Source: Vicia villosa (lineage: Eukaryota > Streptophyta > Magnoliopsida > Fabales > Fabaceae). From it: DNA of 64,000 bases. Location of the stretch: positions 596,001-660,000 of the forward strand of contig NW_026705227.1 in the NCBI RefSeq assembly GCF_029867415.1, written 5' to 3'. A program made the translations under genes and the position numbers. Positions 11,880-22,700 of this stretch are shown here, piece by piece. Positions within the stretch are counted from its first letter, which is position 1, and the number at the start of each line of letters is the position of its first letter. Below the pieces are notes generated by a model, which worked only from the letters and a program-made list of their open reading frames with translations, did no database searches and had not been told where the DNA came from.

Positions 11880-13198
11880 TAAATATTTTTATAAATAATG
11901 TCAAAATAAATTTAATATTTACATACGAGAAAATATATGATTGAATATGAAAAAGTGTGTTGTTTTTAATTATTAATGTAACTAATATTTTTAATTTAAG
12001 ATACAATCTTTTTTTAAATTAATGTACGTGAAAATACAAAAATGTGTGTCACTTTTCACTAATTTGAACTTATACAATTCAAGCATTAGTATCAAGTTTC
12101 CTATCCGACCTTAGTATCTAGGGATGGCAATTGGACCCATCCCCAATGGGCACTCGCAAAAATTAGCATTAAACGAGTAGGATAAAAACCCGTAAAATAG
12201 ACAAGGGTAATTACCCACTAAAATAAACGAGTATGGACGCCCACAAAAATTAGCATTAATGAGTAGGGTAAAAATCCGTAAAATGGGCACGGGTAATTAC
12301 CCACTAAAATAAACAAGTATGAGCGCAGGTACAGGTACCTTAGCTGTCACCCCGCCTCATACCCGCATAATTTATATTTATATATATTTTTATCACTATA
12401 TATACATATATACTTATCAATTTTATTAAATACATCACTATTAGATTTGTATGCATTTTAATACAAGCGTTTGTTAATTTCTGAACTCAACACTAACATC
12501 TTTAATTTTTTATGAGCGTTGTTAAAAAAACTTAAAATCACATTATAAATTATAATTGATCATGAATTTATTTTAGAAATGCGGGTAAACGAGTATGAGT
12601 ATAGGGCACGGAACAGGTTCAAACGTTGGTGTCCACGCGGATATGGACTCAAGTACGGAGAATTTTCAAACTGCGGTATGGGAACTGGTACTGATACCTT
12701 ACCCACACCCTACCAATTGCTATCCCTACTAGCACATGTCATTTAATATGTCATTATCTTTCTTTTGTTAAAAAAGATATTTAAAATTTTTCAATGTATT
12801 TAGTATAACTAGATATAAATCACAATTAATATTATTAATAAATTTGATATGACATTAGACTACTCAACAACATAAATGTGTTTTTCTATTATTTATATAG
12901 TTAATAAATACAAATTTTTTTCACTAATTCATAATAGTTAATAATAACGGGAACATCAAGATAGTGAACAATATTTTTTTGTAAATAATACAAAACAAAA
13001 ATTATGTTTATATTTGAAAACATAAATTGTTCATTTAAAAATTTTATATATACAAAAAATATAGGCACTGATTTATTATTATTTTTTAAAAATAATAAAA
13101 TTTGTTGATTAAATTAATTTGACTTTCTTTTATTATATTTTGAAGATAAATACGCGTACCGTACCAGTACCCGTGCGAACGCACGGGTATCCCGCTAG
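11880..13198 (+). mobile_element. Non-autonomous Helitron, copy B
   Basis: Same 3' end as copy A: hairpin at 13169-13188, ATCCCG, CTAG at 13195-13198, then T. The body is collinear with copy A over about 1.2 kb but lacks the Mutator-like MITE. It starts directly beside the degenerate terminus at 11870, a tandem arrangement common for Helitrons. The 5' boundary is approximate. Confidence 0.65.
12119..12728. mobile_element. hAT-like MITE (inside Helitron B)
   Basis: TAGGGATGGCAATTGG at the left and CCAATTGCTATCCCTA at the right form a 16-bp inverted repeat with one mismatch. It occupies the same relative site as the element at 5864-6398, so the insertion predates duplication of the Helitron. 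An internal duplication of about 110 bp (CACAAAAATTAGCATTAA and following) makes it longer than copy A. Confidence 0.6.
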
Positions 13199-13318
13199 TT
13201 AGAATTTAACAAGCTGATAATTAAAATAAAAAATTATGAATTTTGCTAGAGTGACACATCATCATATTAGATTAAGAATTTTGTGAGAATGTCGCATGAG
13301 CAAAGTGTGATTTTCTTT

Positions 13319-13322
<4 letters not shown>

Positions 13323-13389
<67 letters not shown>
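13323..13389. repeat. (TA)n microsatellite
   Basis: An uninterrupted AT dinucleotide run of about 67 bp. Confidence 0.95.
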
Positions 13390-13393
<4 letters not shown>

Positions 13394-15028
13394 GAAAATT
13401 ATTAAAATTTCTTTTCTTTTTATAATTTTAAAATAATTGCACGAAAATATAAATATTGTTTAATGAATTTTATGAAAATAATATATATAACTTAGTAAGT
13501 ATTGGTTAGATAAATATATTTTTTATATTATTTTCTTAAAAAGAATTATCTTAATTTGTTACTAATGATATTGTAAAAAATTTATGTGATTTTATTTTTG
13601 ATATAAGTTGAAATATTAGAATTCTTATTTTAGACATTCCTACCTCTTTGTTTTTATTATAATTCGTATGATCATTGTAGAGAAAAAGTTAAGCAAATTA
13701 AACTATAAATCAATTTCGGCAAATTCTATATTCTTATATGGGAAAATTCAAGAATATTATGTGTCTTTAATTTATTTGTTTGACATGATACAAAGAATAT
13801 AGAATAGAAAATAGTATTGAAAATATATATTTTATCATTTTTTTCTTTAATTTTATGATTAAAAAATAATTGCAAGAAAGAAAAATATATATTCGTTAAA
13901 TTAATTTTTTTTTTGCATTTATAAGAATTTGAACTTGTGACCCCTAGGAAATAGGTGATCCGACACAAATTATGTTAAAGTGTCAACATTATAGTAGGCG
14001 CTTTTGATGTAATAATAGATAATAGGTAATTTGGGGGTAAATTTTTTACATTTATTGGATACTTTTTATGTTTCTAAATTATGTACCGCTTATTTTACTG
14101 ATTTTGTTCAAACTTGGGTGTGTTCAGATATCCATCTCCAAATACCTCATTTTAAGTGTTTAAAAAAACAAAATTTGACATTTTGCGGATGTGAATCTAT
14201 GTAAACACACTTATTTTGTAAAAGAAAAAATCAACGCGTGTCCTGATGAAGGGATATGATTTCTAAGGTCCAAATTAATCTAAAACTTGTATAAATAGGG
14301 TCTCTCTTTCCACTTTCTTTACAAAAATCAAAATAAATGCATATCCTCATCTTACATTTGAGTATTTCAATGACGCAAATCCCCCCACTTCAATTTGGGG
14401 TCTCTGATAACATACTTCCCTGCGATGTCCATAAAATCAGAGAGTTGTCAAGCTCGAGTACCGTTCACCCTCGATTGACAAAAATGAAGTATACGGTTCA
14501 TCATGCTTGAACTGAAGATGGATGGAGATTTAAAGGTTATGTGGAGTACATTTTACCGTTACTCAACAAATAGTTTGATTGAAGTAGATGCGACGGTTGC
14601 AAGATCGGTCAAATTTATTCTAAGAATGTTGAAACATCCAGAACCACCCGTTTGTGATGAAATGAAATGTTAAATTTATGTTAACGATAATGATTATCTA
14701 TGTAATATTTATTTTGATGTTAATTTATGTTGTTTTTTCATTATTATGTCATTGTTTCTGGTTTGACTTAACAGAGCATATTTCAAAGATGCATTTCCGA
14801 AAAACTCACTGAATATTGAATTAAGGGTGATTACGGAGATACATCTCCGGACTCAATCTAATGTGGATACAGATATGCATCTTCGAACTAAATTTTAACA
14901 AAATAAATGTGTCTCAATAATTTGAGTTGACGTATGCGTAAAAAGAGTGTGTCCAGAGATGCATTTCTATATCCACATTAGATTGAGTTGACGTATGCGT
15001 AAAAAGAGTGCGTCCAGAGATGTACATA
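13390..15028. other. AT-rich intergenic DNA with short palindromic modules
   Basis: No gene is recognised. From about 14770 several near-palindromic modules of the type GGAGATACATCTCCGG and AGATGCATTTCCG recur. A 40-bp segment beginning TTGAGTTGACGTATGCG is repeated with a 61-bp period (14922-14961 and 14983-15022). Similar modules occur in the foldback element at 48.5-50.0 kb. Confidence 0.5.
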
Positions 15029-15531
15029 TTCTCTCTGTCCCAAAATAAGTGTCTTTCTAGCCAAAAAAATTTGTTTCAAAATAATAGTCACTTTAATTTT
15101 CCAATGCAACATTAATTAACTTTTGTCAACTTTACCTCTAATAAATATTGTCTACACTCTTTTTAAGATAGAAAATCATACTATGCATTTATGAAAATGT
15201 ATAACAACTAATAACAATTAAGGATAATTTTGTAAAAATATTATCTTGGCTTAAATGCACTTTTGGTCGCTCTAGTTTAAACATTTTAAACAATTAGTCC
15301 TAATCATCACGCCACATGTGCAAAAGTGGAGGGGGACCAACAAAATCCTAAGAGAAATAAAATAAAGGGACCAAAATCGCTGATTTTGTAATAGGGGGAT
15401 CAATTGTTTAAAATGCTTAAATTAGGGGGACTAAAAGTGCATTTAAGTCTATTATCTTTATTGACTCAATCATTATTTTTTTAATCTGTGTGTAATAACC
15501 TTAAACAATTTTTATTTTGAGACGGAGAGAG
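15029..15531. mobile_element. Stowaway-like (Tc1/mariner) MITE, split by another MITE
   Basis: Left end TTCTCTCTGTCCCAAAATAA and right end TTATTTTGAGACGGAGAGAG are the inverted termini of the common plant CTCCCTCCGTCCC element, next to TA on each side. The true length is about 300 bp; the rest is the nested MITE at 15248-15449. Confidence 0.75.
15248..15449. mobile_element. Mutator-like MITE nested in Stowaway MITE, 9-bp TSD
   Basis: Terminal inverted repeats CTTAAATGCACTTTTGGTC and its complement. The duplication TATTATCTT is exact at 15239-15247 and 15450-15458. The interior has inverted GGTC/GACC blocks resembling the MITE at 6705-6981, so the two are probably related families. Removing the element and one duplication restores a continuous Stowaway MITE. 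Confidence 0.88.
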
Positions 15532-15734
15532 TAACATTATTCGAGGGTAAAATTTGTTGCGTTGTAGACACGAGTGAATCAAGGTAAAAATCCTACTGTT
15601 TGTATATGGGCTAAGTATAGGTATAATAGGGGCATATGAAACACTCTCAAGTTTAATTGTAAGAAAGTATACACAGCCAAATCAATGAGATATCATTGTT
15701 TTTTCACAATACTCAAATGAAAGATAGATTCAGT

Positions 15735-16010
15735 TCATAATATCTACATCTTCTTGTTCAAGCAATTCTTGAAGTCCTTTTCTCTCCGGTTTCATCTGCT
15801 TCAATTTCTGCCCTAGCAGCTGCACATGCTGCTTTAGCTTGTTTTCTAGCTTCTATTTCAGAAGTTGCACAAGCCACTCTAGCTTCTTAAGCAACTACAA
15901 ATTTATCAGCGTTCATAAATGCCTTTTTATTTGCCAAATGACATGCGACCAATGTGATATTAAAACTCTTTTTTGTCTCATCAGCATAAGCAGGCATATT
16001 TAAGTCCTCA
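15735..16010 (-). pseudogene. Ala/Glu-rich coding remnant
   Basis: On the minus strand one frame reads EARVACATSEIEARKQAKAA then CAAARAEIEADETGEK, with stops on both sides. The composition (alanine, glutamate and lysine in a heptad-like spacing) suggests a coiled coil that was once coding. I do not recognise the parent. It lies just outside the left arm of the inverted duplication. Confidence 0.35.
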
Positions 16011-16347
16011 ATCGATCTTTGTCTTATCAGCATGTGACTCTGGTTCCTGATCAGGTGACTTTATCTCATCAGCTGGTCTTATAAATCTCATCAGGTGATT
16101 TTGGCTAGAAGAAGGTGATTTTGGATCCTCCCCGGTGATAATCTTGTATAAACAGAAGGTGATTTTGAATCATCATCAGCAGAGAATAGCTTAATATAAA
16201 GTGACTTTGGATCTTCCTCAAGTGATAAGATGAATCAAATTGTGGAATATTAGATAAAATCCAAAGAAATTAAGCACTTTAAGCAGCAGCAGCAACAACG
16301 ACAACAAATCAAATCCACATTGTCAAAAGCCTCTCAAATATCAGTTT

Positions 16348-16903
16348 TGTTAGAATTTCGGGTATGATAATCCTGAATAACTTCGAAGAATCGTGTTCGT
16401 ACACTTTCCGAACAAAGTATTTCGACCCTATTCTTGCCTAGGTTCACGAAATCTTTGTGGGGATAATTCTCGAAGAATAATCCGTTTCTGGCAAAAGAGA
16501 ACTGATCAGGAATGTAGAGAGAAAGTATAGTTTTTCGTATATCCAAAACCGAGGCCAAATGACTCATTATATATGAGATCAATAACAGAAACCAAAAAGA
16601 CACAACTGTTCAGAAAACGGTCATGTCGGTTGGCTCTACCCCTTGGACCCCGACGGGGCGCTGCCCCGCACTCCGCCATGGGCTTCACCCCTTGGAACCC
16701 CAACGGGGCGCTGCCCCGCACCCCGCCAGGGGCGAAGCCCCTTGGAACCCCGTTTCAATTATTTGTATTCAATTACACGTTTGGCTTGACGAGCGTGCAT
16801 TCCGCACTACCCTAACTCGTTTCAAGCTTAACGCATAATTGCATCGGCCTATAGTAAATCACATTACTACTAAAATACATTGATGATACTAAAATCACCA
16901 ACA
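16348..16903 (+). mobile_element. Solo LTR (probable copia), 556 bp
   Basis: It starts TGTTAGAATTTCGGG and ends CACCAACA, with flanking AGTTT (16343-16347) and ATTTT (16904-16908) as a one-mismatch 5-bp duplication. The other arm (complement of about 39425-39445) has the uninterrupted site, so the insertion is supported by an empty site. The interior carries two GC-rich tandem units of about 60 bp near 16640-16750 (CGGGGCGCTGCCCCGCAC type). No internal retroelement domain is present, hence a solo LTR. Strand is assigned from the TGTTAG start and is tentative. Confidence 0.78.
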
Positions 16904-16977
16904 ATTTTTTCATAGCAAGGTCACCTTTAAAAGATCTATCGGATAGTAAATTGATATTCTCAGAAGTTATACAAATA

Positions 16978-17941
16978 GGTTGTCAATAGCGCGCTATAGC
17001 GGTGTAGCGTAGCGGTAGAGGACCTCGCCGCAATGCTTTTGGGCTGCTAACCGCTATCTGAAATAGCGGCTGCGATTTGTGGAGGCGTAGCGGTGGAATA
17101 GCGGCGCAATAGCAGTTATGTAGCATTTTACAGACCGCTATTGTGAATATGAGGTTAATACTGTAATTTTGAATTTTTTTTAAGTGCAAATTTGTATTTT
17201 TCCCTTTTATTTCACTAATATAAAAGCTAAAAGTGGGGCATTAGGTCATTAACATTCTCACTCTTCACTCAAATTAGCAGCCACTCTCTTTCTCCCCTGT
17301 TTTTACATCACGTTTCCACTTTTTCTCTTCAAAGCAAGTTCAACATTTTCTCTTCTTTCACAACAAACATCAATTTTTCTCTACCCTATTTCAACTTTCC
17401 TCCTCACCTATTCATCTTTTTCTCATCCATTCACATCTATTTAGGAACCATGGCATCATGATCTTCGGCAAGTTTAAGTTTTATACCTTGCTACATTAGT
17501 GTCTAATGGAGATGAGGAGTTGGAGATGGAAAGAGAAGTGTTTGAAATTGAATCAAGTGATGAGTAAGACAATATTAATGTGGTGGAACTTAGAAGTGAA
17601 GATGAGACGGATGTGATTTAGTCATTTTGTTAACGTTTAAAATTTGATTTAGTCATTTTGAATACATTCCTAATTTGAGTCATTATGTTTGGTTATTGTA
17701 TGTTGCAACTTTTGGGTTATGTATGTTGCAACTTTTGTTTTTAAGTCATTATGTGTGTTGTTGGAACCTATTTTTAGTATTTATGCATGTTGTTCGAGCC
17801 TATTTTAGTATTTATGTTTTCATATTAAGTATTTGCCTTGATTTTTAAAAGCTCACAATAGTGGTCATTCCGCTATCCACTATAGCATTTGGGATGTCCA
17901 GGCAGTCCAGCGCTATGCGCCGCTATATGAGATTAACAACC
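16978..17941. mobile_element. Non-autonomous DNA transposon with GGTTGT termini
   Basis: Starts GGTTGTCAATAGCG and ends with the complement of GGTTGTTAATC. Both ends are rich in TAGCGG/CCGCTA motifs. A 13-bp sequence AGTTATACAAATA flanks it on both sides (16965-16977 and 17943-17955); arm 2 (complement of about 39350) has one copy, so this is a real insertion. The interior at 17450-17625 looks like scraps of a gene: ATGGCATCATG near the start and an acidic block ELEMEREVFEIESSDE ending in TAA, reminiscent of the two ends of a hAT transposase gene with the middle deleted. The duplication is longer than the 8 bp usual for hAT, so the superfamily is open. Confidence 0.7.
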
Positions 17942-18904
17942 TAGTTATACAAATACATTCACCAATTTTGCTTCCCTTGATAAAGTCTCTTTGGTGAGGA
18001 GATATGATACTATATATAAGGAATCTTAATCTATTGACAAGAACTATAAAAATAATTTTAATTTTGAAGTTGACATTGGTGAGATTAATATCAGTGTTGA
18101 CATTATTGCTCAATTTTTTTGAAAAAATAGAAATTAATATCAGTGGACATTCCAATTGGATAAATTTTCTCAAAAAAATTGTAAGATTACGATATAAACA
18201 TTCTCGCCTACACTAAAATACTAGTGTGGATCATGATTAAGAACAAGTTAATCTCCAGAAACCTTAGATAGGACCTCAGTATACATTTATTACCAAACTA
18301 ACCACATCTTATAAAACAAGAGTAAATAAACTTAATGCCAAACCATCATAAGCACACCAAAATCATGTTACACCAAACGTACATCACTATCCTAAAAATG
18401 CACACACTTCACATCCAAATCACCTTTCTAAAAATAAAAGACAGAGCCCCAATAGGGACAAAATCATAAACAAGGTACATCATCATCATCATCATATTGA
18501 CTCCAAAACTACAACAGCATCATCCCAATAACAAGAGAGACACTAGTAGCTTAAAAACATATTGTACACATACCAAAAACTAATGGCGTTTAAACTAACA
18601 ACACCGGGGCAAAAAGGCAAACTAGTAACAAAAACCATGCAGCAACTTGAATACACCTGCATCAAATCCTCTAAAAGGAAGCAAAAGGGGATCAAGACGA
18701 TTGTCTAAAACATATAGCATCAGTACAAGAGAAGTGGGAATATTTCCACCAATAAGCATATTGAGTAAACACATACTCATGCTATACTAAAGAAGTGCCA
18801 ATACCCCCATCAAAATTCAATTCATGCAAAAGGAGCCGTTACCCTCATACTAGCAGATCTATAGAGGTGAATATGTGCACCATTAGAGGGACGTGTTTAA
18901 GCAG

Positions 18905-19255
18905 GATTACTACAAACCCAGAAAGGGGGGGCCGCCTCGCGTAGCTCTGCAAGCTTCTCTTTGAATAAATCACTAACCGAGTTTCCCCTATTTATCCATA
19001 ATTCCAAATCTAACGAGTAACTAACCAAATGAAATTTGAAATGCATTTCCAAACTCACCAGTTTGATGATGTACTTCAGATGGAATTACATTATAGAACA
19101 CTGGCAAAACAATTTGCCCTATGGTTCTGCAACACTGCATGATTATATCACCAACTCTTCCAAACACAAACACAATTCTGCATAATTTGTTGAGAAAACA
19201 ATAACAAAATTAGTGAAGTTGAAATGTGAACTCCTCTTTGAAGAGTAAAAAACAT
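18905..19255 (-). pseudogene. Relic TIR exon downstream of TNL1
   Basis: The minus strand carries pieces of a TIR domain in order: a QRG-like start, a residue block like IIMQCCRTIGQIVLPVFYNV followed by PSEVHHQTGEFGNAF, and a final EAASLSGF-like end, broken by stops and deletions. It is the counterpart of the relic at 38354-38740 in arm 2. It has no NB-ARC continuation and is not functional. Confidence 0.75.
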
Positions 19256-19792
19256 CCCTACAAAAGTCTACTTCGGAGTTTTTAAGTGATACGATAATTA
19301 ACGAAACAATATCAGGCATCGGTGAGGGATTGGAATCAAAGAAAATTGTAACAACATAGTGCCATTAGGAATTGTTTACTTAATGCAAGAATGGTGTCCC
19401 CTACATTGCAGGAGATTGTTGTTAAAAAAATGATAATCGGAATACTCTTTAACTATTCAAAATAGCCAACTTACACATTAAAGTTAACACTTAATATCAA
19501 AAAAGCTTTTACATGCCTTTAAAATGGGTACTGTTCTATCAAAAATGATTTTTAAACTTTTTTTAAGATATGATTCACAATGAACCAATTAAGACATCTA
19601 GTGTGAGATAACAGGACTTTTAAAGACCAAAAGAACAAAAACTAAACCAAAGGCACACAGTAGCAACAAATTTAATAACAACGTTTAGCAGTATATCATA
19701 AATTTCATAGAGAGATTGCCAAGTTTGTCCTCAAACTGAATGACTTCTGGATAAATGGCTGATTTCCACCAACAAATTCAAGTCCAACTTGA
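19256..19792. other. TNL1 3' flank
   Basis: AT-rich 3' flanking DNA, collinear with 37828-38340 of arm 2. It probably includes the TNL1 3' untranslated region near 19680-19792. No other gene is seen. Confidence 0.5.
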
Positions 19793-22700
19793 CTATCCCC
19801 AGCACTCCACTAATCTACACATAAAATTTGTAATCCACTGTCTAAAACTATATTTGACAGATCCACAACTACTCGCACCAACATTTTTTTCCACGAGTTC
19901 CACTTGTGGAGAGCTCGTCCTTAATATGCTTTCATTTTCATCAGCACTATAAGCATTAGCATTTTCGTCTGGTTCTTCACATTGTACGCTTTCATTTTCA
20001 TCGGCACTACAAGCAATAGTATTTCCTTCTGGTGCTTCCCATTGTTCACTTTTTTCTCCCATTGGTTCATCATATACGAGATAAACTGTAGTTTTCTTCA
20101 CACTGAAACCATTTTCAAAAACAACAACAACTTCCACTTTGTCTCTGGGTTCTATACTTGATACTACTCTCTCCCCCTCCTCGTCCGTAAAGGAAGCAAG
20201 TGTCTCTTTCTTATAGAGCTGAATGGTGGCTTTCGTGTAATTTTTCACCAACACATTTTTAAGACCATCCGATGTTATGTCATCCGGAGTTGATGAATAG
20301 GCAATGCAGATCAATGACTTCAAGTTACGCCCTTCTACTTGAGGGACTTTAAAAATTACAGCAGAACCATCACAATTGAAGCTTAACCAATCGGGATAAC
20401 TATCACCCAGGAGCACACAACCACCACTCTCGTCACCGGTCATATACTGTACAAGAAAAATAGGATCAAAGTTCAATCTTACAATATATTTATTAGGTAA
20501 CAATGGAAACCTAAAAATTAGGAGATCATCACATTGAGTTAAGAGCAACTACGCAAATGGATTAGACACACATATTAGCCAAAAACCTTAAGGCATTGGA
20601 TATATGGATCTCACCACGTTTATGTCACTTAAAAGTAACTCACATTTTCATCTAACATGTTACTTCTTATTTACATTTGAAAGAACAATAAAATACATGC
20701 AAAGGAGAATGAGTAACACCTGTAAAACTTTCTCTTTCAGAATATTGGCAACTTGGCAATTCCTTCCCAGTTGAATGAAAAGAGATTTCAAGGAATTTTT
20801 TGATACTTGTGATGTGGTTGATGTTGGTTCCAATTCTCGAGAATTTAGGGCATATAATGCCTCTAAAATTATTGTTGTATCATGAGAAAGTTGATCTTCC
20901 GAGCTACACTCCACCCAAAGACTTCTAAGACTTGGAAGGTACTTGGAAATCGATGATAGCTCCTGGGAACTACTATGTGGTACATCTAAAGAAATAAGAG
21001 AAGACATAATAGTAGATGTTTGAAATTGGGGTGTAAAATTATTTGTTGGAGACATCCAAGACGAAAGGATAGCTGGAAATACATCCCGTGAGAAACCCTC
21101 ATAGCCGCACAAAGAAATGTAGCCGATACTTTTTGATCTCACTATAGAAAACGGAACTCTTGTTATTCCAGTGTTATTTGCAATCAAAGTGGTCAAAGAT
21201 TCCATTTGTTCTATGTCTTCTTCCAACGTGTCAATCATTAAACACCCTGAAAGAATTAGAGTTTTAAGAGATGTCAATTTATAAATGCTTCTTGGAAGGT
21301 TACATAGGCTAGTACAGTCTTCCATATTTATTAGAAGAATTTTATTGAGATCTCCAATGCTGTTGGAAACCTCAGATAACATTCGACAATCTACAAGTAT
21401 TAGCTTTTCAAGATTAGGCAAATTTGAGAAGTTTGGGGTCTGCATCAGTTGATGGGAATGACTAAGGTTTAGGATTTTCAGCATCTCCATTCTCTACAAG
21501 AATATAAATGTTAAAAAGAGGATTTAGGAAAGAAGCTTACAAAAATAAATGGAAGCATTAACCATGATAAGTGAAAACAATACATGAAATGCAAAAAACT
21601 AAAATCAATATTAATACCGGGGTCTCTTTCCACATAAATTTCATATTGCTGTTTTCTAACTCCATGGAAACTAAGTTTCCTTGATAAAAATTTGAAGGTA
21701 TGCATGTTAAAGGAAATCCGTTCCAACATAGCCATCTTAAATTTCTTGAAAGATATTCAAAATCTCCATCAAGTTGTACACAAACAAGTTGAAGCAATCT
21801 CAGTCTCTTCATCTTCTTAAACGCTTTAGTGCTAAAACATTTTGAATTAGCTATTGGCAACTTCAAAGCTAGTCCCTCAACAGCTTTTGTTCCCTGAGAA
21901 ATATAATGGACCAAAATGTAAAACATGGAGAGGTTTAAGAAACACGACAGAAATATGAATTTGAATAAGAAGCGCTTACATTTCGATCAAATAAAACACC
22001 AAGCACATCTTCACGAAACCATAATCTGCTACGCTCCTCGGGCTCCTTGGGTGATTTTTCACGTATGATTTCTCTTCCCATATCTCGTAACAAATCATGC
22101 ATTCCAAGCTTGTTTTTATCATCAACAGTTACCAGGCTTCGCTCAACAAGCACACTTATTCCGATTTCTGCAAAAAGTCCACAAGGATTTAATATCTGTA
22201 TAACATCATTTCGGTCCATCCCAATAAAGAAACAAGCTATGTCAAGAAATATTTCTTTCTCAAGGTCATCATTTAAACCATCATAGCTAATTTTTAACTT
22301 CTGTTGTACTTGATCATTGGGAATTAGTTTGATTTTCTCCAATACACACTTCCAATCTGTGAGTGGTCTGTCAAACAAATAAGAACCAATGACTTCCAGA
22401 GCTAGTGGCAATCCTCCACAGTACTCAACAATATTTCTAGAAATTTCAGCAAATTGTTTTCTAGGACTAGGTTGCTTGAATGCATTCAAACTAAAAAGCT
22501 CAATTGATTCATTTTCATCCATTTCTTTCATTGCGTATACTTTGTCAACTCGTAGCCCTCTAAGTATATGTTTATCTCTGGTTGTGATAATTATTCTACT
22601 CCCAGAACCAAACCATTCACGATTTCCACACAAAGCTTTTAGTTGGTCCAAACTATTCACATCATCAAGTATGAGAAGTACTCTTTTATGACAGAGCCTA

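Noticed and set aside
16506..16838. Proline/alanine-rich frames in both strands
   Set aside because: They arise from the GC-rich tandem modules in the solo LTR.
22389..22691. Open frames antisense to the NB-ARC exons (also 22047-22286, 34878-35180, 35283-35522, 43670-43885, 43928-44149)
   Set aside because: They recur only because the sense NB-ARC codons are conserved; no domain or independent signal.
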